Under the pieces are notes generated by a model that was given only the letters and a program-made list of their open reading frames with translations, had not been told where the DNA came from and did no database searches. This document shows positions 25,473 through 36,098 of a stretch of DNA of 64,000 nucleotides, one piece after another. The stretch comes from Allacma fusca (Eukaryota > Arthropoda > Collembola > Symphypleona > Sminthuridae), in contig OX359246.1 in the NCBI GenBank assembly GCA_947179485.1, positions 15,066,001-15,130,000 on the forward strand. The letters run 5' to 3'. The translations under genes and the position numbers were made by a program. Every line of letters starts with the position of its first letter. Position 1 is the stretch's first letter.

Positions 25473-25785
25473 TCAGTAGGTGATTAGGTGTTGCGGCCGT
25501 GCAGTTGTGGTGAAGTACATATAGATTGGTTTCCCAAAAATAGTTTCCGACGATGGAGTGCACCTTAAAGTTCTATACATCCAAGTGGCGAGTGACGAGA
25601 GAAGGTGCTTGACAAGACAGTGCCAAGTTCCGGATGTACTTCCTGTTAGCCAGTAATCTGCAAAAGTTGAATTGCTCAATGACAGCGCAATTAAACATTT
25701 GAGCAGTTTTTAGGACACTGTCGTTATCATGCAGACCTACAAGTTGCGCAAGAGTAATTGCAAATATAAATAAAATCATGATCAT
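25473..25785 (-). other. Unrecognised ORF pair inside the composite element
   Basis: From 25785 a frame begins with a hydrophobic, signal-peptide-like stretch (MIMILFIFAITLAQLVG) and runs 70 codons. An overlapping frame (25679-25473) continues for 68 codons, so a frameshift may have split one small secreted protein. No family recognised, and chance is possible. Confidence 0.2.
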
Positions 25786-26327
25786 ATGTCAGGGTTTTGC
25801 CTAAGTACCAAGTATCTGCAGTATTGTGCTTTATTGAACAATATGGTCTACCAATTATTTATTTTACGAGACACGCTAAAAACTTGTTTTGTTATTTTAA
25901 AACACTTGAAGGATTATTCAATAGTTTAACAAATTTCTGGCATGCTGATTTGCACAAAGTAGCCATTTAATTATTAAATATACAATACTTTCTCTAACAG
26001 AGGCGCTGACGATGCCAAAGAATTATTCTTGAAATTAGTGGCACACCGAAATAATTCCAATCCGAGAGCTAAAGCGAAGAGAATCAATGGCTAATCCAAT
26101 TCAACCTGAAAATTGTGCCAACATTAGGTAAGACGTTTAAAGTTTTACAAGTTTTGTGTAATAAAGTAAAACTGATTCTCAACACCCCCTTAGATTATTC
26201 AATCGGGGTGAGTTTAAAGTAGGAGATGAAGTAAATTAATTAGGAAATACATTGGCGTTAGTAAAATCATGACGTTCCGACAAGCAACATTCCCGTCGCT
26301 TCTGGGTTTGTTATTTCCAAGTTAAAT

Positions 26328-27040
26328 CTAGTCCATATTACTGTACATAACCTGTTCTCCACTGATGTGTTGAATTGTTGCTATATTCAAGCATGCACGA
26401 AAAATGAAATTATTAGTTGCGTTTGCGACATCAATGAAATTGCAAGTGTTGGAATTAGAATAACCTACTGAAGTTCCTAAGTTATATCGAAGTACAGGTG
26501 TCACATTATCTATTATTGGAACAACAAGAAGCTTATAATTGGTCATTATCAGTTAGTATCCTTAGTTCTAAGTAGCTTTTCATCTATTATTATGGGTTTT
26601 AATTGTTTTATTAACATTACATTAAATAGTCATGTAATAATAATACAATGTGGTAGTTCAAACAAACGAATAATTTAAATTGACAAATTTGCGCGCATCG
26701 AATGAAATGTCGTCACTTCCGAAGTTCCATTGCAACCGGTACAGAAATATGTTGAGACATTTAAAAAAGTACACCGGGTGTTGGACACGACTTGTATTGA
26801 ACCGACTCTGAAATAACAAAGGCTGCAGATTTTGCGTTGACAGGAATTAGTGGCCATCCAAAATTGGAAATCAACGAACGGGCTAAATAAGATGTCAAGG
26901 AAGTATTAACAAACCCAAACTTCAGCAATACAGCTAGGAATTCTGGATTCCACGTATTTCGTCTTCTAACATCAACAACTCCCAGCAGTAAAAAACCACA
27001 AAACAACGTTACCTTTAGCTTACAAAATCGATTCTCATGT
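26328..27040 (-). other. Possible minus-strand exons inside the composite element
   Basis: The frame from about 27040 down to 26761 is open for about 90 codons. It contains a hydrophobic core (FCGFLLLGVVDV), RRRNTWNPEFLAVLLKFGF and SNFGWPLIPVNAKSAAF, a non-random-looking composition. A second frame, 26546-26328, reads LLVVPIIDNVTPVLRYNLG for 73 aa. Both could be exons of one captured or nested-element gene. I recognise no domain and could not place splice sites with confidence. Confidence 0.25.
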
Positions 27041-27224
27041 ACTAGTTAAATATCTCACCGAATTAAAACTGCAAACTGACTTACACATTACCCGCTAGAG
27101 ACGCCGTCCAATCTACCTTGAGTAAATCCCCTCAAGCTTCCTTTCTTTCGACCACCTGTAATTTGTAAACAAACAATTTCTTCGACACAAACAAACTCCT
27201 TTCATCCCAATAAAAACTGCTTCA

Positions 27225-27610
27225 ACTAATGCTTACTAATTCCACAAGTGGCATCCATGTAGCAAATTCCTTAAGTGATCTCCGTTTAGCAAATTCCATA
27301 AAAGGCCTCTCTTTTAATGAACTCTGTAGTAAATTCCAATGTTCTCCTTCAATGTCAAGTTCGTATGCAACGTCGTTGTATTAAACGGTGGTCACATAAA
27401 AAAATTGAAACACGCAGGTCACTTCAGAAATTTGCTACACGTATGCCACTTATATTATTCAAACACGGAGGCCACTTATGGAATTAAAACACGGATACCA
27501 CTTATAGAATTAACTACAGAGAGGCCACTTATAGACGTGACTGCAGGGAGGCCACTTATAGACTTAACTGCAGGGAGGCAAATTATGAAATTAAAACAGG
27601 GGGTCACATG
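27225..27610. repeat. Inverted and direct ~30-bp repeats (GAGGCCACTTATAG)
   Basis: 27240-27320 holds two or three minus-orientation units (AATTCCTTAAGTGATCTCCG, AATTCCATAAAAGGCCTCTC). 27415-27610 holds about six plus-orientation units (GGAGGCCACTTATAGACTTA and variants). With the block at 22885-22980 they frame about 4.3 kb, so a nested element is possible. Confidence 0.6.
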
Positions 27611-27647
27611 AGCTTAGCTTGCGCCACCCTTGGTTAAATACAACCGG

Positions 27648-27926
27648 CTAAATAATAAAAATATATAATTGATCGTGTTTACCTCCCATTATGCCAAAAT
27701 CCGTATGATGTCTCGTATCCCGGTGCTGCCGCAGTGTCGGAGTAAACCCGATCTCATTGTGACGGTGAAATATTACAGGGGCAGACAAATAATTATTGTA
27801 GATTCGTTTTGGGGTGTCACAATTATTTGAAACGTTTTTCAATAATTTAAGATTCTGCTTTATTAAATTTTCCAAGTCGAGTCTTTGTGTTAAAGATTCC
27901 GTGAACGCAGAGCACATGACATGGGT
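27648..27926 (-). other. Unrecognised ORF with possible splice donor
   Basis: Frame of about 90 codons (TESLTQRLDLENLIKQNLKL, later TPTLRQHRDTRHHTDFGIMG) followed by GGTAAACA, a possible donor. It could be an exon of element cargo. No family recognised. Confidence 0.2.
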
Positions 27927-28270
27927 GACTTTGTTCCACTATCACTGTTAACGTTTCCAAAATGACCTTGTTGGAGGGACAGAATGGAAAAGTGGTTGCT
28001 CCAAAAATGTATTATTAAAAATCCCAAAGAGGTAGAGAGAGAGAGGAAGATATATTTTATTTATTATTATATTATTTAAGAAATTAAGTATTTAAAAAAT
28101 TGTCGTGCTATTTTGTAGCACAATATAAAAGATCTTATTAACCAGATAAAATAAGCCTGCTGCGTTGAATACTTTAGGCACAGGAAAATATGGTACAGTA
28201 AGTATGTACATCAAAGGTGTCCGCCTGTTCTACATGTAGGGCTATTTGTAGGCTATTTGTAGGCTATTTG

Positions 28271-29228
28271 CATAGATGCACATTTTCTTTAGCACTCGCA
28301 CTCCTCTCGCTCTCAGTACAATTTCAATGAACTGCACTCATCCTCCCACTGATATGTTAAACAATGTCAAGTCTGCACTCACACTCGTCCTCATGAGGAC
28401 AGAATACTAGAATTGTATCCTCGCACTCGCACTCATGAGTGATTTTGATGTGTATATACATATGTATGCATACCTGACTTATCCATTTGCAATGCATGCA
28501 AATAATTTTGTTCCATATTTATTTTTACATGTAATTTTATTATGTTAATAAGCAAACAAAACTATATGTATCAATTTGAAAATGCTTTTTAAGTTTGAAT
28601 ATTTTTACAAGCAGAAAATGGTCAGTTTGAAATGATTAACACACATGAGTAAATAACAAATGCTTACAATGGCTACAAAGAAGATAAAGGCTAAATGCTG
28701 CAAATTTTTATTTGAAAAGGTTTAGTTTAACGCTGCGAAAATTACGGTAACACAAAATATTTTCAAATGCAGACCTTTTAAGCCTAAATTGTTTTTATTT
28801 GAACAAGTCTCTATGAGTTTTTTGCTTCACATTGTTCTCACTCATTTTTAAAAACATAAGATTGGCACAAGATTATTATTACTGAAATATTAACGGATAC
28901 AATTCTTAATCATACTCACTGAACAATTTTGTTTCGTTTCTATTTTTCGTAGTTGTACAAAATTGTATATACGACATATACAAACCAAGTATTAAATTGC
29001 ATTTTTTACACTAGAGTGCAGAGTATTGCATTTTTTTAAACGAGTATATTTTTGTATTCTCGTCCTCGCACTCATTAATAAACAAATATGTGGTATGTAC
29101 TCGCACTCATGATTATGAGTGCACGGTTGTAATAACATGTGCTCGTCCTCAAAGTAAACTCGTGAGTACACTGAGTGCGAGGTGAGTGCGAGTGCTGCAC
29201 TATGTCATCATGAGGATGTGCATCTATG
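28271..29228 (-). repeat. Right terminal module of the composite element
   Basis: Inverted partner of 20607-21584: same termini, same GAGTGCGAG-rich ends, and the same AT-rich core with scattered substitutions and short indels (958 against 978 bp). Confidence 0.85.
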
Positions 29229-29290
29229 GGCACAGATCCCAAAACCTCACGCGTAGCCTTTGAAAGATTCCATGTCTACAATAGGCATTA

Positions 29291-31811
29291 ACATTATCGC
29301 GGGAAGCCCTAGTTGCACACCTCTCGTCGGTTTAAACTGGATTTAAAAACAAATGTATCGAGAACGAAAAAATGTAAAATAACAATATATTTTAGGTCGG
29401 TATAAACTTAGCATTTAAAACAAGTTTTTAAAGTAGTTTGAAGTAATTTGTTAAAAATGGAGCATAATTATACGTACACTATGAAATTCAAGTACCATTC
29501 TCTAGTTTTCATTGATGATTTCAATAACCATAGTTAGTTTTCTAAAATGTTAATAATAATGTGCTAACTATCTTGTGTAACTTCATTGTTTATATTTACG
29601 TACTTTTCCAATTGCTATGTATACTGTTAATATATAGCTTTAACCTTCACTTACTTTTGGTATCCCACTACGTAAATTGTGCAGTAGCTAGGTTTAGGAA
29701 CCTCAAAGTGGATCGACAGTTAATTTAAAAGTCGAATAATATAAATATGTGATCTTGTGAAATATGTAACTCTTATCAATATATAATATGGCGAGATAAA
29801 CCAAAACTGCAGCCATGGAAATACCCGCTAGCGTTTTTTGAAACGCCAAGATGGTTTCAAATCAACGGCAAAATTGTTTAATTTTATTCCAAGAGTTTGT
29901 TTGAAATTCCCAAATTATGCAACATTTAATTTGAGATAAAATCATACTAAATCTATTAGGCAGTACTTCGGGGATGATCGTCAAAATAGTGGAAAAATTT
30001 GATACCCCAGGTTAGGAGAGTCGCAAAGTTCGATGGTGGTCATAGCCGTAACTCAGCAACGTTTAGTCCGATTTTGTTGAAATTTGGTATATAGATTCCT
30101 CATGTGATTGTAATGGGAATCCGTGTCGTCGAAAATTCGAAAAACCAAATGTTAGTGATCCCGAGTATTTTCCGTTTTAAGGATTTGGCACTTTCGTATT
30201 AATGGACCTCATTTAAATGCTTTAAGAGACCGCCGTATCAAATGTTTTATTATAAACGTTTTACTTAAATGTATACTAAAGTGAGTATTTCCTTTTTGTA
30301 AGTTAGATATCGTTACTACTATTATCTCCTATCCAATCAGCCAATTGATTTATCTGTACCTAGGTTTTAGTTATCGAATATGATTAATTGAAAGCAGCAG
30401 TACATCAACAAAAAATAATGAAACAGGTTGGATATATTGTGAAAGTCGAGAGGTGATGAGGATAGAGGGAATAAATTGGTGAGGTCAGGAGATGAATAGT
30501 GGGAATAACTTTTATAAAAAGTATACGTAGGAATAGGGATAAATACAATTAGTAATTAGGAGGAATCTACAATAATGATAACTTTAAGTAGTTATTATTA
30601 GTAGTTAATTATAGATATAAGAGTATCAACTCAGACGCGGAGAAAACCAGAATGGTGAAAATTAGGATGAATAGGAGAGATGAGGCACAATGTTGATCTC
30701 TTGGTCAGAAGAAAGTGAATGAATTGTAAAAATAATTATCGTTACATAATATTTCATAGAATCTTATCTTCTAAAAATGCACCCATTAATATTCTATATT
30801 TTACAGTAAAAATAGTAGGAATAATAATGAGTACAAGAGAGAATAGCATAAATAAGTACAATACACATTTCCATAACAATATAGCATTTCTGTATACCTT
30901 AACGTAACTCGTGGGGTGGGAGATTTACATTAGTATAAGTTGCCTATGCCTGAAAGCAGGAAGGATGCCGAGAAGTGTCCGATCTGCCTTCTTCTTTCAG
31001 GAGTTCGCTAACTTAAGCTACTTTCCCAGTAGGTACGTAACTAGCGGAGCGCCATTTTTTACATGGCGCTTCCCACGTAGGCACATTAGGCGTCGTATAC
31101 AGTGCTGGGATGTTGCTAGCGTGCCGTAAATCGCTGGCCGATCTGCAATGTTTGCAAATTTAGTAAGATATTTTCTATCGGCTGACCCTGCAGTACCCGA
31201 GTAATATCCAGTTACAAACTATAGCTACTCGGGTATACGTACAGGTGTTAGATTCAATGTGGGTACGGGTAATTTTTGGGTACAAGTATTACATGTTACG
31301 CTCTAATTTGGGCACGAATACTGAAAAACGCACCAATGTATACCTATTTAGTACTATGTTATGATCATTTGGTCATACATAAATAATATTCGCTACATTA
31401 TTCAGTCGGCACGAATATTTCGGAATCGTAAATGAAGCATAATTCACTCAGTAGTATGTTAAGATGAAATATCGTTTGATAATACGGATAATCAATATCA
31501 CGACATATCTTGCCATTCAGTGTACGATATGGACGATTATAGTATCACGTTGTTTTATTGTACCAATTGTCACATCATTGACACTGATGGCCATTCAAGG
31601 AAGTGGTATCAAAGATGCCACTTCATTAATTCATCAATACTTAAGCTACGTTCCGAAATGTTTTATTAGGCCTTGCAGTGACTTTCTATTTTTTACTCTA
31701 GAAAATTGTTAGTGTTTCTTTAGAGCTATCATACAGGAAACTGCATGACAAATTTTGAACACAAGAGGGGAAACCCAACTAAAAACGCTGTGCACACAGA
31801 TCAATTTTGAA
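29291..31811. other. Spacer without recognised genes
   Basis: Mostly AT-rich. 30410-30720 is purine-rich on the plus strand. 31180-31330 has GGGTACGGGTA-type repeats related to the element at 9024. No coding sequence supported. Confidence 0.4.
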
Positions 31812-33040
31812 GGAGTTACGATAAAACTCCACCAGAGATTTTTATGCGGAGTTTTGTACGCAGAGAAAACTCCGCGTGAAATTACTACGGTGTAGATAAT
31901 TACGCGGAGATTTTTACGTGGAGAAAATTCCGCCGTAGATTATAACGCCAGGTGAGAAAAATTTACGCGAAGAAATTCCTTTGGGGATTCTTACGCTGCA
32001 TTTAAATTTCACCCCGGAAAAAACAATTTAACTGCCAAGATTAATATTTTCAGTAGAATTGTCTGAGACACGGTCAGTACAAATTGTTCCAGCGAATTCT
32101 TTAAATTCATAATACCAACTAGAGCATCTCGGGCGGTGAAAATTTGCGGGTATGATCTTGAAACCCCGTAAACGCCCGTGAAAAATTCCGAGTGGTGCAA
32201 GCAGGATCAACGTTTGTGAATGCATGTATGTACATATACTTCAATTTATTGAACAAATTTTACCTTTGAAACAAAGCACGACTTAGTGTGCTGGACTTCT
32301 AGCAATTATTGGTTTATTGCATGCCTGACTTTGTTATATAGTAATAGCTTTATTTCGCTATTCATTGCTGGGGAACTTACTAATAATTCAAGTATTGGTA
32401 TTGAAAATCCAGAACATATCAGTGCAATAAACTCAGGAAAATCACCAGAAGTGCCTACCAAAGCTGAAATTAAATCGTTGATTGACATTCACTATCAAAG
32501 AATTACATTACAGGAAATAGCCGGAAAATCGCAAGTTTGGAAAACATTTAAACAGATACTGGTTGATAATAGGTTTCCGTAAATCATGTGAAGTGCAATG
32601 AGTGCAGGAATATTATTAACAGGTAATCAGGCCAAGGAGGGACATCAATTCTGGCCAAATATAATTGCAAGCATTGTGCAGGGGAGTTACCAACTTCATT
32701 TAAAAAAAAGTCGCCAATGCAAAATTGAATGAACAAATTGTTCTGGGTATAGCTACGGATTTACAAGCTGAACTGGTATTTACGAAAGAGCTACGGGTTT
32801 TTTTATATGTATGGGCCAAGGGACTAAAATATCCCAAGGGGAGGCACTCTAATGCTAGCCATAATGGTTGGGTACTACAATAAATAAATGGTATGAAGAT
32901 GAGAAGGTCAGAACGTTGCGTAAAAATCTCCGGCGGAATTTTTTCCGCGTAAGAATCTTCGAGTATTTATCTCCACCCGGGCGTAAATAACTTGGAGTTT
33001 TCGCGGCGTACAAATCTCGGCGGAATTTTCTCCGAACACG
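31812..33040 (+). mobile_element. hAT element with transposase remnants and GGAGAAAACTCC repeats
   Basis: The ends are imperfect inverted repeats (GGAGTTACGATAAAACTCC left; CGTGTTCGGAGAAAATTCC on the reverse of the right). Both ends carry tandem words like TACGCGGAGAAAATTCCGC. Flanking 8-mers ATTTTGAA (31804-31811) and ATTTTAAA (33041-33048) differ at one base. The interior has a broken hAT transposase. A shorter relative in opposite orientation is at 50595-51356. Confidence 0.8.
32440..32870 (+). pseudogene. hAT transposase N-terminal fragment
   Basis: Reads SQVWKTFKQILVDN, then after a one-base shift VNHVKCNECRNII, the first half of a BED zinc finger (VW-x2-F, C-x2-C). About 80 bases later a frame gives KLNEQIVLGIATDLQ, then ERATGFF, aligning with LNEKIVTGLSQDLRVLNSVN in the transposase at 21582. 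Several frameshifts; the catalytic region is absent. Confidence 0.65.
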
Positions 33041-33457
33041 ATTTTAAATAACTGTCGTCAAAACGTACTGATCAAATGCAAATAGATGAAAAATGAATTA
33101 CACATCAATTACTAAATGTCAACTGAACAACTACAGGGTAACTATTCCTACAAAAGCAATGCCAAAGAGTAAATTCAATGAAAGACAAACCCTGGATTTG
33201 GTAAACGGTAAATTTAAAACGATCAATGTCCACGTAACCATAATAATAGTTATTTATAATATTTATATTAATAGCGACTTGATATGTGGATAACCTAAGG
33301 AAAGTAGACGAACCTTCATGGAAAGAAGAAATAATTTAAAACATAAAATCAATTTAATGCTGAATAAACATCAGAAACCGGTTATATACTGTTAAGCCAT
33401 ACTTGTATTTTAAGAAAAGATATTACATTGTATGTAAAGAGTAGCAATGAAGCCTCT
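33041..33457. other. Spacer
   Basis: No supported feature apart from the element's right 8-bp duplication. Confidence 0.4.
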
Positions 33458-33900
33458 TACTGTTAACTGTAACACGTAAGGAATATTACTTACATTTGTA
33501 AAGAAAAGAGAATCTTATTGTCTATTGTATCGTGCTCAACTATTGGTTAAAAAAGGATGCTTCATCTAAGAAGCTTGGACTCTGTAGTCTGATTGGTATA
33601 AGCTCTGGAACGAGAGCAGATGTAAATGTAACGGGAACAAAACCAGTTTGAACTGGATAATTCCTGTTTTACAGCCAACCCTACCGTATATAAACCCAGC
33701 TCCTTCACACAATCGGGGAGTCTGGCTCGGATCTTCTCCATTGTAACTTACTGTTACTCTGCCGGACTCCACTCTACTCCACTCTCCTTCTCTAGCTCTC
33801 ACTCTGCCTCTTAATCTTTTTGTACACTGAATAAATATTACTATAATTGGCAATACTTTCTTAATATTCTCCAACTTTATTATTTAACTATTAGAGCTAC
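33458..33900 (+). mobile_element. Probable solo LTR
   Basis: Starts near TGTTAACTGTAACA and may end near GCTACA. In order it contains a TATA box (TATATAAA, 33688-33695), a GC-richer transcript-start-like stretch (CGGGGAGTCTGGCTCGG) and AATAAATA at 33829, about 140 bp after the TATA box. This is the layout of a retrotransposon LTR of about 440 bp. No internal gag/pol follows and no clean target duplication was found, so the edges and class are uncertain. Confidence 0.45.
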
Positions 33901-34764
33901 ACTCCTTTAAGGTATAAGTTCAATTATATCTTAACAATATATAAATGATTATACGTTATGCATTGAGAGTGTACACGTGTAGCTGTTCAGTTTATTGATA
34001 TTTTCGGCGAAATACCAAACAGAATAAGTTCAGGGTTTTTATGTATGAAAAATCGATCCATTGATTGTTCAACGTCACTAGAAATATTTTCTCCCCTGGA
34101 TTACAAAAGCGAAGTTGGTTTTTAAATTAACTACAAATTTGTTTCATTCGTATTGGTCCTTAATGTTTATCCGAACAATATGGGCACCCAGCCAATACGT
34201 CGGCGCTACAAAATGTACATAGAATTATGAAAAATTGGCTTAAACACCGGGTTAGTGATATGCAACGCTCCCGTGAAATAAACGAAATAGATTGGCTTGT
34301 GGTATCTCTTGGAAGAGAGCCAAATATACAGGTGGATTCAATCAAATTTTGTGCATCCTTTCTAGATGAAACAGAAACGCTACAAATTATCAGTTCTTAT
34401 ATAATCGTTTCACGTTGACCAAACATTTTTAACCTTTAGATTGTAGCACATATAAATAAGTTAAAACATTTGCGTAACTACAGGTTATAAATAATGGTGA
34501 AAATTTGTTTCGTTTAATTAAGTAGGTAGACAATAACAATTGTGTTTATAGTTTTTATGTTCCCTCAGGAAAATGTAGGCACGAACAAATTCCGTTATAG
34601 CAAAAATCCGCTGTACCTCTTAATCCATCAACCTTTTCTGGGCTAGTAGTAAACGAATTTGCAACTTTTCCCAGAAATTCAGTTTTTACTGATTGTGAGT
34701 AAATACGTCGTCATCAAAAATGAATTCAACGTTTCTGGTTCACCAAATTAAAACTTACTAGGTG
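33901..34764. other. Spacer downstream of GR gene
   Basis: An open frame at 34227-34418 (63 aa) lacks any recognisable domain or splice context. Otherwise nothing seen. Confidence 0.35.
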
Positions 34765-36098
34765 TTATAATAGCAAAAGCAAATTTGCCGTAGTCTCAAA
34801 AACAAATCTTAGCATAGTTAAAACTAGTCCATAATCAACAAAATAGTATGACCCCACTGTAACTCTTATGGGTTTGCAACTCCGTATAAATCTTTTTGAA
34901 AAACGTGACAGTCTCTTTCGAGACCACATTGTTAGCGCTACTCTGGATGACTTTTCAACTTGGGCAAAAAATGTGAATACCACACTTAAATAAAACATAA
35001 CAGCAAGAGCTCCAAAAAACATCAAAATTGAAAGTGGCCCACGAGTTCTAATACAACCATAAGTGCAAAAAACACAAGCCAACAAAAATACCCACTCATT
35101 GGCCGGAATAATAAATGGACTGTATATGTCCAGACAAAAAGCAGTTAAGACCTGCAACTCTCGGTAAATTTTTCTGAATTCCACGTCTGATCTCAAAAAG
35201 GGATTTGTTGAGTAGCTCTTTCTTTCCAATCTACGAAACATGGGACAAATATAGCATTGCAATTTGTAAAAAAATCAACAAGATCCATTTTGCTAACTTG
35301 TATTTATGGCAAACATGAGTTACTTTTCCAAACTTACTGAGATTCGTGGAGTATGAAAACCACTGAAAACATAAAATCTAATACAGGAAATGCTGCTGAG
35401 TATGCTAATCCAAACCAAGTGAGAAGTAAATGCATAAGGATAACATCCTGAATTAATACAACTGGAATCAGAAAATGTAATGGTAGGTTCAGAATCGATG
35501 TTGGCAAAATGGGTTGTTGTAGGTCCACATTTATCGTAATAAAGAAGGAAAGTTGTATCAATATTGTAACAATGTAGAGGATCAGGAAAAACGTTCCAGG
35601 GAAGTCTCCTTGAAAATCATTTCCAATGGTTTTTCTCTTACTTGGTAGAAATTTTTCTATTTGAAAAAATACCGTTTACAAATCTATAGTCAACATTGAT
35701 TAGAATGAATTATTACAGAATTACTTACTTTTGAATTTTTTAGCAAAAGCAATGTACTGCTGATGAAATATTGGAAGTTCATAGCGGGATCTGATCGCAT
35801 TAACATGCAGGACATTACAGAAAATGGTCCAAATCATCCACGTCATAGTAGCCATAAAATAATACATTTGAATTTTTGACTCTTGTATTTTTCCAAACGT
35901 CTGCACATTTCTCACAAAAAGCCAGATGAGTAGCATGACTGATGACATAATTGCATAAATCCACCAAAATAATTCATTTTTATGCAAGCTAAGCCGAAGT
36001 TGTTTTGTTTTGGGATTCCACTTGTATGGCATACAGCCCAAAATCGAACCCCACGCGTAGCCTTTGAAAAATGTCTTTTTTGCAATGGGCCCTAACAT
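34765..36098 (-). CDS. GR-like seven-helix chemoreceptor, intact
   Basis: Exons 36098-35729, 35656-35338 and 35230-34765 (370, 319 and 466 nt; introns 72 and 107 bp; phases 1 and 2) encode 384 aa. Exon 1 has FFKGYAWGSILGCMPYKWNP, TM1 (FWWIYAIMSSVMLLIWLF) and TM2. Exon 2 runs KFLPSKRKTIGNDFQGDFPG, then two hydrophobic blocks to ILHESQ. Exon 3 has LERKSYSTNP, YRELQVLTAFCLDIYSP, two helices, the GSYYFVDYGLVLTMLRF motif and a final helix, with stop TAA. It is separated from the tandem cluster by about 20 kb containing transposons. Its 5' flank (36150-36350) resembles that of the fragment at 44495-44950, showing a shared duplication. Confidence 0.65.

Larger units (their letters stand above)
20607..29228. 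mobile_element. Composite hAT-type element, 8.6 kb, with inverted ~970-bp end modules
   Basis: The outer ends are perfect inverse repeats (CATAGATGCAC ... GTGCATCTATG). The flanks carry an 8-bp duplication with one mismatch (GGTACAGA at 20599-20606, GGCACAGA at 29229-29236), and the flanking GR pseudogene is continuous across it. Each end is a module of 978 bp (20607-21584) or 958 bp (28271-29228). The modules are inverted to each other and nearly identical by eye, and each itself begins and ends with the same terminal repeat. The 6.7-kb interior holds a decayed hAT transposase and minus-strand ORFs. The outer duplication indicates the whole unit inserted in one event. Confidence 0.8.
20490..29290 (-). 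pseudogene. GR exon 1 remnant split by the 8.6-kb hAT unit
   Basis: 20490-20606 matches exon 1 downstream of the start (GATTCCATTTGTATGG is the PYKWN region). 29229-29290 matches the missing 5' part (CACGCGTAGCCTTTGAAAGA, then CATTAACAT for the ATG region). The two halves align to a single exon 1 interrupted between GGTACAGA and GGCACAGA. Its value is that it marks the exact insertion site of the mobile element. Confidence 0.75.

Noticed and set aside
27240-27610. CRISPR-like spaced repeats
   Set aside because: Repeats are degenerate, contiguous and change orientation; the DNA is eukaryotic.
30911-31129. 72-aa frame in GC-richer stretch, considered as tRNA-derived SINE
   Set aside because: No A-box/B-box pair or 3' tail could be identified, and no coding signature.
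33566-33874. 102-aa minus-strand frame
   Set aside because: Antisense to the probable solo LTR, with low-complexity Arg/Glu text from CTCTCACTC-type DNA.
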